Assembly (NCBI GenBank): GCA_041177965.1
Contig: JBEGWF010000101.1
Location: 1-5,850, forward strand
Origin: SXXZ01 sp041177965
GTDB taxonomy: Bacteria > Verrucomicrobiota > Verrucomicrobiia > Limisphaerales > UBA9464
Reading direction: 5' to 3'
Length of the DNA: 5,850 bases
Shown: positions 1-5,850 of the stretch, piece after piece
How positions within the stretch are numbered: the stretch's first letter is position 1
Layout of the letters: each line of letters opens with the position of its first letter
Notes under the pieces: model-generated
What the model was told of the DNA's origin: nothing
The model's database searches: none
Seen by the model: only the letters and a program-made list of their open reading frames with translations
Program-made: the position numbers and the translations under genes

Positions 1-32
1 CGGCTCGACTCGGCGCCCGAAACGCATCGACC

Positions 33-75
33 GTCCGGTGGCCGGACACGGGCGGGTCGGCTTCGGGCCCGACCC
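33..75 (-). terminator. Tandem GC-rich hairpins after the CII-like gene (possible terminator)
   Basis: Two perfect inverted repeats lie directly downstream of the minus-strand gene that stops at 77. The first pairs 54-60 with 69-75, a 7-bp all-matching stem with an 8-base loop, starting one base after the stop codon. The second pairs 33-38 with 42-47, a 6-bp stem with a 3-base loop. Neither is followed by a T-tract on the minus strand, so this is not a classical intrinsic terminator, and GC-rich DNA forms such stems easily by chance. Position is the main argument for a role in 3'-end formation. Confidence 0.35.
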
Positions 76-76
76 C

Positions 77-547
77 TCAGGGCGACTGCTTCTCGAGGGC
101 TTGGAAGTTTCCCGCTTCGCAACAGGCCACGAAGGTCTCGGTGGACCTCTTCAACTCCTCCCACCGCTTCCGGATCTTCGAGGCTTCGGCCGGGTCGATT
201 CGGTTGTCGGCGGCTGCGCTGGCGATGACGGCCAGCAGATCGGCGAATTCCTGGACCACCCCGTTGGTCGCCGGGATGAGATGCTCCGGATGCGTGTGGT
301 GGTTCTTGGGATTGCGGATGAAGAACCCACCGGCCCGCTGGCAAAGCCAATGGATGAGCCGCAGATCCCGCGTGCTCTTGACCAGTTGGTCCATGCGATC
401 CAGCGGGTTGTGGGAAGCGGTCGGTGAGTCCGGATCCGGTTGCTCGGCCCATTTGTAGACCAGCGATAGCGAGAGGCCCAGGTCGGCTGCGATCTGTTTG
501 GCGCTGGTGGTTTGGAGGACCTCACGGATGACCTGGTGGGACTGCAT
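77..547 (-). CDS. CII-like helix-turn-helix regulatory protein
   Basis: A 156-residue soluble protein. Residues about 14-33 (SAKQIAADLGLSLSLVYKWA) form a clear helix-turn-helix that reads like the N-terminus of phage CII-type regulators: a short 'which-helix-binds' segment followed by a recognition helix ending in YKWAE. The middle (about 50-90) contains an RLIHWLCQRAGGFFIRNP stretch, and the C-terminal part (about 95-145) is predicted mostly helical, possibly for oligomerisation. No enzymatic motif is visible. The ATG at 547 places the HTH at the expected distance from the N-terminus; no good Shine-Dalgarno precedes it. It is transcribed divergently from the symporter at 701, so it could regulate that promoter or its own, but the sequence does not show this. 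There are no other phage genes nearby, so it looks like a chromosomal gene rather than part of a prophage. I recall similar stand-alone proteins in Verrucomicrobiota genomes. The HTH is well supported; the biological role is unknown. Confidence 0.75.
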   Translation of the reverse strand: MQSHQVIREVLQTTSAKQIAADLGLSLSLVYKWAEQPDPDSPTASHNPLDRMDQLVKSTRDLRLIHWLCQRAGGFFIRNPKNHHTHPEHLIPATNGVVQEFADLLAVIASAAADNRIDPAEASKIRKRWEELKRSTETFVACCEAGNFQALEKQSP

Positions 548-700
548 GCCGACGGGGTATCAGCAGGCCCATTACCTGAAAAGCAGAGAAACGCCGCGGG
601 CGATCCGTGTACGCGGGGCAGGTGCCGCCGCCAACCCACCGGACCGGTCCCCCGACTTTCCGCGTGCCCCCGCCGGCCCGCCCATGGTTGTCTGGGCATC
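548..700. other. Divergent intergenic region with a 10-bp palindrome
   Basis: This 153-base stretch separates the CII-like gene (leftward) from the symporter (rightward) and must hold the promoters of both unless they start further away. I see no convincing -35/-10 pair on either strand. At 641-650 there is a perfect 10-bp palindrome (ggaccggtcc), overlapping an accgg-a-ccggt inverted repeat at 638-648; this is a candidate operator only by position. The symporter frame remains open from 512 through this stretch, but the encoded residues are Arg/Pro/Gly-rich and unlike a membrane protein N-terminus, so I treat the stretch as non-coding. Confidence 0.4.
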
Positions 701-2200
701 GTGCAACCGGCCACGATCCTCGCCTGCGTCGCCGTCTATTTCGCGGCCTTGCTGACGCTGGCCTGGTGGACTGGACGCCGCGCCGACAACGCCGGATATT
801 TCACCGGCCACCGGCGCTCCCCTTGGGTATGGGTCGCTTTGGGACTCATCGGCGACACCCTTTCGGGCGTCAGCTACTTGTCCGTCCCGGGAAAGGTGGC
901 CACCGATCGCTTCGGCTACCTGCAACTGGTGATCGGGTATTGCGTCGGTTACGCGATCATCGGGACCGTCCTGCTGCCCCGGTATTATCGCCTCGGACTC
1001 ACCTCGATCTACGAATTCCTCGGCCAGCGCTTCGACGGCATCGCCCAGCGGACGGGTTCGGGATTCTTCCTGGTCTCTCGGGTGCTGGGCTCGGCGGCCC
1101 GGTTGTACCTGGCGGTGACGGTGTTCCAGACCTTCGTCTTCCAGGGATGGGGGATCCCGTTCTGGGTGACCTCGGGCGGGGCGATCCTGCTGATCCTCGT
1201 GTACACGCTGCGCGGAGGCATCCAGACGCTGGTCTGGACCGACCTGTTCCAAAGCGGCTTCCTGGTCCTGGGGGTGCTGCTCAGTGTCGTCGCGCTCATG
1301 GCCGGACTGGGCTGGGGGCCCGCGGACCTTCTGCATCAGCTTTCCCGGGCTCCCGAAACGGCGGTCTTCAACGGGGATTGGCGTTCGCCGGGATTTTTCT
1401 GGAAACAGGTGCTCAGCGGGGCCGCGCTGGCGGTGGTCATGACCGGGCTCGACCAGAACAACATGCAGAAGACGCTGTCGTGCCGAAGCCTGCCGGAGGC
1501 CCAGAGGAACCTCTGGCTCTTCACGCCGGTGATGGTGTTGGTCACGCTGGCCATCCTGGTGCTCGGCGCACTGCTGCTGCGCTTCGCCGAGGCGAGGTCC
1601 ATTCCCCTGCCCGCCCGCACCGACGAGCTCTTTCCGCGCATCGCCCTCGGACACCTCGGAATCCCGGCGGCGGTGATCTTCGTCCTGGGACTGACGGCGG
1701 CCACCTTCAACAGCGCGGATTCGGTGCTGACGTCGTTGACCACCAGCCTTTGCATCGATTTCCTAGGATTCGAACGACGCCCGGAACTCTCCGAGGAGGC
1801 CCGCGGTCGGATCCGCAGACGCGTGCATGTCGCATTCGCCGGGTTGCTGTTCCTCACCCTGGTGATCCTTCAGGCCCTCGCCTCCCGCTTCGCGGTCATC
1901 GATCTGGTCCTGAAACTGGCGAGCTACACCTATGGTCCGCTCCTGGGGTTCTTCGCCCTCGGACTCGCCACCCGCATCCGGGTCTCCGGCAGACGCCTGC
2001 CCTGGGTGGGGCTGGCCGCCGTCGCGCTCTGCGCGCTCCTCGACCACCGATCCGAGCGCTGGTTCCATGGATACCGATTCGGGTTCGAACTGCTGCTCCT
2101 CAATGCGCTGCTGACCGTCCTCGGGGCCGTGCTCTTCGCCCGGGTCGAGCCCAACCCTCGGGCTGCGGCGACGGCTGGAACCCACGCAACCCCCCTTTGA
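701..2200 (+). CDS. Sodium:solute symporter, SSS family (substrate unknown)
   Basis: A 499-residue polytopic inner-membrane protein of the sodium:solute symporter family (SGLT/PutP fold), which couples Na+ entry to uptake of a sugar, amino acid, organic acid or similar solute. Visible family marks: the first membrane helix begins within ten residues of the start; a YFTGHRRSPW segment and a GDTLSGVSYLSVPG segment correspond to the loop and unwound first core helix; a TLRGGIQTLVWTD segment is characteristic of SSS proteins; GLDQNNMQKTLS (about 249-260) and TFNSADSVLTS (about 335-345) follow, the latter in the helix that carries the Na2-site hydroxyls. About a dozen hydrophobic segments and the total length fit the family. 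The frame is open upstream to an ATG at 512, but those 63 residues are polar and Pro/Arg-rich; the GTG at 701 starts just before the first helix and is preferred, although no clear ribosome binding site precedes it. The methyltransferase-like gene follows after six bases, suggesting an operon. The substrate cannot be deduced from sequence alone. Confidence 0.9.
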   Translation: MQPATILACVAVYFAALLTLAWWTGRRADNAGYFTGHRRSPWVWVALGLIGDTLSGVSYLSVPGKVATDRFGYLQLVIGYCVGYAIIGTVLLPRYYRLGLTSIYEFLGQRFDGIAQRTGSGFFLVSRVLGSAARLYLAVTVFQTFVFQGWGIPFWVTSGGAILLILVYTLRGGIQTLVWTDLFQSGFLVLGVLLSVVALMAGLGWGPADLLHQLSRAPETAVFNGDWRSPGFFWKQVLSGAALAVVMTGLDQNNMQKTLSCRSLPEAQRNLWLFTPVMVLVTLAILVLGALLLRFAEARSIPLPARTDELFPRIALGHLGIPAAVIFVLGLTAATFNSADSVLTSLTTSLCIDFLGFERRPELSEEARGRIRRRVHVAFAGLLFLTLVILQALASRFAVIDLVLKLASYTYGPLLGFFALGLATRIRVSGRRLPWVGLAAVALCALLDHRSERWFHGYRFGFELLLLNALLTVLGAVLFARVEPNPRAAATAGTHATPL

Positions 2201-2206
2201 GATCTC

Positions 2207-3145
2207 ATGACTCCGTCCTGCCGCGTTTGCCGTCTCGACCCGATCCCGATCGTGGTGGATCTGGGCGTCCAACCGAACCCGGATCGGTTGCTGGAACCCT
2301 TTGAATTGGGCGACCCGGCGGCCCTTCAACCGCTCCGCCTGGCCTTCTGCCCGAGCTGCCGGTCGCTCCAGCGCGCCGACCCATGGATGGGCGACGGCCC
2401 TCCTGCGGGCGGCGGCACCGCCGAACTGTCGGATGCGGCCGCCTTGGAGCGGACGCTGTCCGGAATGGCCGAGAACCTTGAAGCCCGGGGTGCGGCGGTC
2501 ATCCATCTGCCGGAAGTCGAGGGCATGGCCGCGGGACGTCTGTTGGAATTGCTCCGTCCCACGCAGGAACTGTTCCTGACCGTGGATCGCCTTCAGGAAC
2601 ATCTCGAGCCTCGGGGGCTCGAGGCCTTCCAGATCGAACAGTGCCCGGCCTCCCCGGGTCTCCTGCGGGTGTTCGTGGCCCACCGAGGGACCTTCCCGAT
2701 CGGGGAATCCGTGACCCGCCGTATCCGGGCCGAGCGGGAACGGTCGCTCGGGTCGGTGGAGGCCTGGCGGGCCGTCGGCCGAGGCATCGAGGACGCCAAG
2801 ACCGCCCTGCTTCACCGGCTCCGGGAATTCAGGGATGCCGGCCAGCGGGTTTTTGGCTTCGGATCCGCGGCCTGCGGAAGCCTGCTCCTGAACCATGCCG
2901 GGGTGGGCCGTGAAGGGTTCGATGCCCTCGACTTCGTGGTCGACACATCGCCGACCGCGATCGGCCGGATCACCCCCGGGAGCCATCTGCCCATCCTGCC
3001 GGTGGAGGAATTGGACAAGCGCTTCGCCAAGGGGTTGTTGCTCCTGGACCCCGCCCTGGAACCCGAGGCCCGGCTCGTCACGGAGTCGTGGCGGGCGAAG
3101 GGAGGCAGGATCCTCAACCCCTGGGAACCCGGCGCTCAGCCCTGA
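2207..3145 (+). CDS. Sugar C-methyltransferase-like protein lacking the SAM-binding core
   Basis: A 312-residue cytoplasmic protein related to the three-domain C-methyltransferases of deoxysugar synthesis (TylC3, NovU, TcaB9), which are usually about 400-415 residues long. Residues 1-55 match the N-terminal zinc domain: CRVC at 5-8 and CPSC at 48-51, around a VVDLGVQPNPDRLLEP segment. Residues about 213-306 match the C-terminal domain: VFGFGSAACGSLLLNHAG, DFVVDTSP, GRITPGSHLPILPVEEL and a final GGRILNPW. Residues about 76-160 resemble only the last part of the central methyltransferase domain (EARGAAVIHLPEVEG, then GLLRVFVAHRG where the family has GGSLRVYV). The glycine-rich SAM-binding segment (VLEIGSNDG type) is absent and the family's YHEH catalytic motif is not recognisable. 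A short Gly/Pro-rich linker (about 58-74) marks the missing portion. The frame is intact, with a weak GAG upstream of the ATG. It follows the symporter by six bases, so the two are probably co-transcribed. The homology is well supported; methyltransferase activity is doubtful, and a binding or regulatory role is possible. Confidence 0.75.
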   Translation: MTPSCRVCRLDPIPIVVDLGVQPNPDRLLEPFELGDPAALQPLRLAFCPSCRSLQRADPWMGDGPPAGGGTAELSDAAALERTLSGMAENLEARGAAVIHLPEVEGMAAGRLLELLRPTQELFLTVDRLQEHLEPRGLEAFQIEQCPASPGLLRVFVAHRGTFPIGESVTRRIRAERERSLGSVEAWRAVGRGIEDAKTALLHRLREFRDAGQRVFGFGSAACGSLLLNHAGVGREGFDALDFVVDTSPTAIGRITPGSHLPILPVEELDKRFAKGLLLLDPALEPEARLVTESWRAKGGRILNPWEPGAQP

Positions 3146-3208
3146 TCCCCAACCCAGGGCACTGCAGAAAAAAAGTGCGCAACGCCCACGGTGCGGCATT
3201 CTTCCGGC

Positions 3209-4165
3209 ATGGCCCATCTGATCGTGCGCCCTCCTTGGCACCTGCCCGACAGCTCCATCACCCCGGAATCGGTCTATCATCGCCGTCGCGATTTCCTGAA
3301 GGCGCTGGGTTTCGTCGGTGGTGGTCTGGCCGTCGGCCTGCCCGCCCTGGCGGACGACATCGCCACCGCCAAGGCCGGCGGGTTCTCGCCCGGCAAACGG
3401 AACCCGGATCACAATCCGACTGTGCGCCTGTCCGATGCGGAAGTGGCCACCGGTTACAACAACTTCTACGAGTTCAGCACCACCAAGACCCGCGTCCGCG
3501 AACTGGTGGGGCGATTCCGCACCGACCCATGGACGCTCGAGGTCACCGGCCTGTGCGAGAAGCCTCTCAAACTGGATCTGAATGAGCTGCTCCAAGGCTT
3601 CAATCAGGAGGAGCGGGTGTACCGCTTCCGATGCGTCGAGGCATGGTCGATGGTGGTTCCCTGGAACGGGTTTCCCCTCTCGGAACTGATCGCCCGGGCC
3701 AAGCCCAAGCCCGAGGCGAAGTTCGTGGCGTTCACCACGGTGCTGCGCCCCGAGGAGATGCCCGGCATCGCCCGACTGCCCGATTATCCCTGGCCGTACA
3801 CCGAAGGATTGCGCCTCGACGAGGCGCTGCATCCTCTGACCCTGGTCGCCACCGGCATCTATGGAAAGCCGCTGCCCAAGCAGAACGGAGCCCCGGTTCG
3901 CTTGGTGGTGCCGTGGAAATACGGATACAAGAGCATCAAGAGCGTCGTCCGCATCGAGTTCACCAGCAAACAACCCTCGACGCTCTGGGAAACGCTCAAC
4001 CCCCGCGAATACCCCTTCGAGTCCAATGTCGACCCGCGGGTTCCCCATCCCCGATGGAGTCAGGCCACGGAGCGCGTCGTGGACACCGGTGAGCGGATCC
4101 CCACCCAGTACCTCAACGGCTACGCCGGCCTCGTCGGCAAACTGTACCCGGACCGGAAATCGTGA
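3209..4165 (+). CDS. msrP: Protein-methionine-sulfoxide reductase catalytic subunit MsrP (YedY)
   Basis: A 318-residue periplasmic molybdoenzyme of the sulfite-oxidase fold that reduces methionine sulfoxide in envelope proteins, using electrons normally delivered by the haem membrane protein MsrQ. The N-terminus carries a twin-arginine signal, RRRDFLK at about 25-31, a hydrophobic stretch and an ALA cleavage site near 46-48, consistent with export of a folded, cofactor-loaded protein. Family motifs run along the whole length: NNFYEF (84-89), TDPWTLEVTG, RCVEAWSMVVPW (141-152) with the Mo-coordinating Cys142, GLRLDEALHPLTL (200-212), NGAPVRLVVPWKYG (from 226) and HPRWSQATER (280-289). All closely match E. 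coli MsrP as I recall it. The frame also has a GTG at 3191; the ATG at 3209 is preferred because MsrP proteins usually begin with a short M-x-x-I-x-R-P stretch, as here (MAHLIVRPPW). No strong ribosome binding site is seen. The gene lies 63 bases after the methyltransferase-like gene. No msrQ follows; the next gene is convergent. Confidence 0.96.
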   Translation: MAHLIVRPPWHLPDSSITPESVYHRRRDFLKALGFVGGGLAVGLPALADDIATAKAGGFSPGKRNPDHNPTVRLSDAEVATGYNNFYEFSTTKTRVRELVGRFRTDPWTLEVTGLCEKPLKLDLNELLQGFNQEERVYRFRCVEAWSMVVPWNGFPLSELIARAKPKPEAKFVAFTTVLRPEEMPGIARLPDYPWPYTEGLRLDEALHPLTLVATGIYGKPLPKQNGAPVRLVVPWKYGYKSIKSVVRIEFTSKQPSTLWETLNPREYPFESNVDPRVPHPRWSQATERVVDTGERIPTQYLNGYAGLVGKLYPDRKS

Positions 4166-4181
4166 ACCGGCGCCGAGCCCC

Positions 4182-4197
4182 GGCCCGGATCTGGGCC
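4182..4197. terminator. GC-rich hairpin between convergent msrP and lldP (possible bidirectional terminator)
   Basis: Only 48 bases separate the stops of the two converging genes. Within them, 4182-4186 (ggccc) pairs with 4193-4197 (gggcc) around a 6-base loop, and after one C-C mismatch two more G-C pairs extend the stem to 4179-4200. There is no T-tract on either strand, so evidence for termination is position plus a modest stem. Short convergent spacers often carry a shared terminator, which is the reason for listing it. Confidence 0.3.
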
Positions 4198-4213
4198 CGG
4201 CGACACGGCACGT

Positions 4214-5830
4214 TCACTTCACCACGGTGGCCTGCAAAGGCGGCCAGTAGGCCTGGGCGGCGACCCAGGCGCTGATCAGTGCGGCGAGCGCCAGTGAATG
4301 CCAGAACACGAATCGCAGGATCCTGCCCTCCTCGCCGTGGGCCTGCGCAGAGACGCCGGCGACCACGATGCTCTGGGCGTCGATCATCTTGCCCATGACT
4401 CCCCCGGTCGAATTGGCTGCGCACATCAGGTAGGGGCTGATTCCCAACTGCTCGGCCGTGATCCGCTGGAGGGAACCGAAGAGCACGTTGGAGGCGGTGT
4501 CCGAACCCGTGAGCGCCACCCCCAGCCAACCGAGGAGCGTCCCGAAGAACGGATAGAACACCCCGGTCTTGGCGAGCGCCATGCCGAGGGTGGCGTCGGC
4601 TCCCGACAGCTTGGTGACATTGCCCAGGGCCAGCATCGCGGCGATCGTGAGCAGCGAGGCACGCACCGCCATCAGGGTCTCCCACCAGATCCGGAGCAGG
4701 CGGCGGGCGGAGAAACCCATCCAGAGACCGCTCGCCACGGCGGCCAGAAGGATGCCCGTACCCGTGGCCGACAGCAGGTTCAGGCGCAGTTCCACCTTCT
4801 CGACCTTGGCGACAGGGACCACCGGAGGCGTCCGCATCACCTGCTGGTGGATGCCCGGCACCGGGAACGACGGCGCGGCGATCCGGTCCAGCGACTCCTT
4901 CACGGGCCGGGTGCCCCAGGCGAAGATGGTGACGGTCAGGATGCCCCAGGGAAGCCAAGGTCGCCACCAACCCGAGGGCCCGGAGGTCGCGACGGGCGGC
5001 CCGGAATCGGGGTTCCCGGTGGTCCGCCGCCGGCGGAGCATCCACAACACCGTACCGAGGCTCACCAGTGCCGAGATGGAATCCACGAGCCAGGGTCCAT
5101 GGAAATTGCTCACCAGGAACTGCATCAGGGCGAAGGAGACGCCCGCCACCACCGCCACCGGCCAGACGTCGCGCACGCCGCGCCATCCGTCCATCGCGCC
5201 GACGATCCACAGCGGGATGATCGCCGAGAACACCGGCAACTGGCGTCCGGCCATCGCCGACAGTTTCAGCACATCGAGGTCGGTCACCTGGGCCAGGGTC
5301 GTGATCGGAATGCCGATGCTGCCGAAGGCGACGGGCGCGGTGTTGGCGATGAGCGACAACCCGCTGGCGTGGATCGGCGAGAATCCCAACTGGATCAGCA
5401 GGGCCGCGGTGATCGCCACGGGCGCTCCGAACCCCGCGGCCCCTTCGATGAAGGCTCCGAAGCAGAAGGCGATCAGGACCACCTGAACCCGCGGATCCGG
5501 AGCCAACCGCAACAATTGCTCCTTCAATGCCTGGAACAATCCGGACCGGACGGTCAGGGCGTGGAGGAACATGACGTTCAGGACGATCCAGCCGATGGGA
5601 AAGAGACCATAGGCCGCTCCGTAGGCCGCCGCGCCGAGGGCGGCTGGGGTGGGCATCCGGAAGGCGAACAGGGCCACGCCCAGGGCGGCGGCCAGGGCCA
5701 GGAGTGCCGCGAAGCCCACCTTCATCCGCCCCGAGGCCACGAGACCCAGCAGCAGGACGACCGGAATGGCCGCCACTCCGGTGGAGAGCCACGGATTGCC
5801 GAGGGGATCGAGGGGTTGGGGCCAAGGCAT
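4214..5830 (-). CDS. lldP: L-lactate/glycolate permease, LldP family
   Basis: A 538-residue polytopic inner-membrane permease of the LctP/LldP family, which imports L-lactate, D-lactate or glycolate, probably with protons. E. coli LldP is 551 residues, so this copy is full length. Diagnostic motifs: an N-terminal DPLGNPWLS (8-16), GAFIEGAAGFGAPVAI (125-140), NTAPVAFGSIGIPI (163-176), MDGWRG (213-218), SATGTGILLAA (354-364), LTGSDTASNVLFGSLQ (440-455) and AANSTGGVMGKMIDAQSI (471-488). These match the E. coli protein in order and spacing. A polar, Arg/Gly/Pro-containing loop (about 265-290) and a charged periplasmic or cytoplasmic segment (about 308-350) interrupt the hydrophobic helices. The ATG at 5830 is supported by the DPxGNxWLS start typical of the family; only 20 bases lie upstream and they hold no clear ribosome binding site. 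No lactate dehydrogenase (lldD, lutABC) or glycolate oxidase gene is within the window, so lactate versus glycolate cannot be decided. Confidence 0.94.
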   Translation of the reverse strand: MPWPQPLDPLGNPWLSTGVAAIPVVLLLGLVASGRMKVGFAALLALAAALGVALFAFRMPTPAALGAAAYGAAYGLFPIGWIVLNVMFLHALTVRSGLFQALKEQLLRLAPDPRVQVVLIAFCFGAFIEGAAGFGAPVAITAALLIQLGFSPIHASGLSLIANTAPVAFGSIGIPITTLAQVTDLDVLKLSAMAGRQLPVFSAIIPLWIVGAMDGWRGVRDVWPVAVVAGVSFALMQFLVSNFHGPWLVDSISALVSLGTVLWMLRRRRTTGNPDSGPPVATSGPSGWWRPWLPWGILTVTIFAWGTRPVKESLDRIAAPSFPVPGIHQQVMRTPPVVPVAKVEKVELRLNLLSATGTGILLAAVASGLWMGFSARRLLRIWWETLMAVRASLLTIAAMLALGNVTKLSGADATLGMALAKTGVFYPFFGTLLGWLGVALTGSDTASNVLFGSLQRITAEQLGISPYLMCAANSTGGVMGKMIDAQSIVVAGVSAQAHGEEGRILRFVFWHSLALAALISAWVAAQAYWPPLQATVVK

Positions 5831-5850
5831 GTGCCGGGGATCGTGGACCG

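Noticed and set aside
607..2304. A 565-codon plus-strand open frame overlapping the symporter
   Set aside because: It is an alternative-frame reading with a Pro/Arg/Gly-rich composition and no recognisable motif; the symporter frame explains the region.
2390..2440. Possibility that the missing methyltransferase core results from a frameshift
   Set aside because: The other frames across this stretch show no SAM-loop motif, and the physical distance between the zinc domain and the residual catalytic part is far too short to encode the roughly 100 missing residues.
3159..3178. A hairpin around a run of seven A residues between the methyltransferase-like gene and msrP (gcact ... agtgc)
   Set aside because: The stem is only 5 bp with a 10-base A-rich loop, and the A-run lies inside the loop, not after the stem, so it does not resemble an intrinsic terminator. 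It is too weak to call as a regulatory element.
1763..4048. A 761-codon open frame on the minus strand, antisense to three genes
   Set aside because: It runs opposite the symporter end, the methyltransferase-like gene and most of msrP, all of which have clear family motifs. Its translation is rich in Gly, Arg, Glu and Gln with no domain or membrane pattern. Long antisense frames are expected in GC-rich DNA with few stop codons.
4113..5825. A 570-codon open frame on the minus strand in another frame of the lldP region
   Set aside because: It is a frame-shifted reading of the permease gene; the translation is Arg/Gly/Pro-rich without hydrophobic helices, while the lldP frame matches its family along the full length.

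Overview
The window is GC-rich bacterial DNA with four confident genes and one unusual one, tightly packed. The organism is probably a member of the Verrucomicrobiota. This rests on overall protein character, high GC, weak or absent Shine-Dalgarno sites, and a small CII-type HTH protein of a kind I associate with that phylum. No rRNA, tRNA or marker gene is present, so the placement is an inference.

Layout: (1) 77-547, minus: a small regulator-like protein with an N-terminal CII-type helix-turn-helix, with GC-rich inverted repeats just past its stop. (2) 548-700: a divergent intergenic region with a short perfect palindrome but no convincing promoter. (3) 701-2200, plus: a sodium:solute symporter (SSS family), probably starting at a GTG. 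(4) 2207-3145, plus, six bases later: a protein with the N-terminal zinc domain and C-terminal domain of sugar C-methyltransferases (TylC3/NovU/TcaB9 type) but without the SAM-binding half between them. (5) 3209-4165, plus: MsrP (YedY), the Tat-exported molybdoenzyme that repairs oxidised methionine in periplasmic proteins. (6) 4214-5830, minus and convergent: a full-length L-lactate/glycolate permease of the LldP family.

The symporter and the methyltransferase-like gene look co-transcribed. MsrP follows on the same strand after 63 bases and could belong to the same unit or have its own promoter. No common pathway links the genes: there are two unrelated transporters (one SSS, one LldP), a periplasmic repair enzyme without its usual membrane partner MsrQ, and a putative regulator. 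The most unusual item is the methyltransferase-like protein, which keeps both flanking domains of its family in one intact frame but lacks the cofactor-binding core and the family's His-Glu-His motif. It therefore looks like a non-catalytic derivative. I found no CRISPR array, insertion sequence, defence system or phage module.
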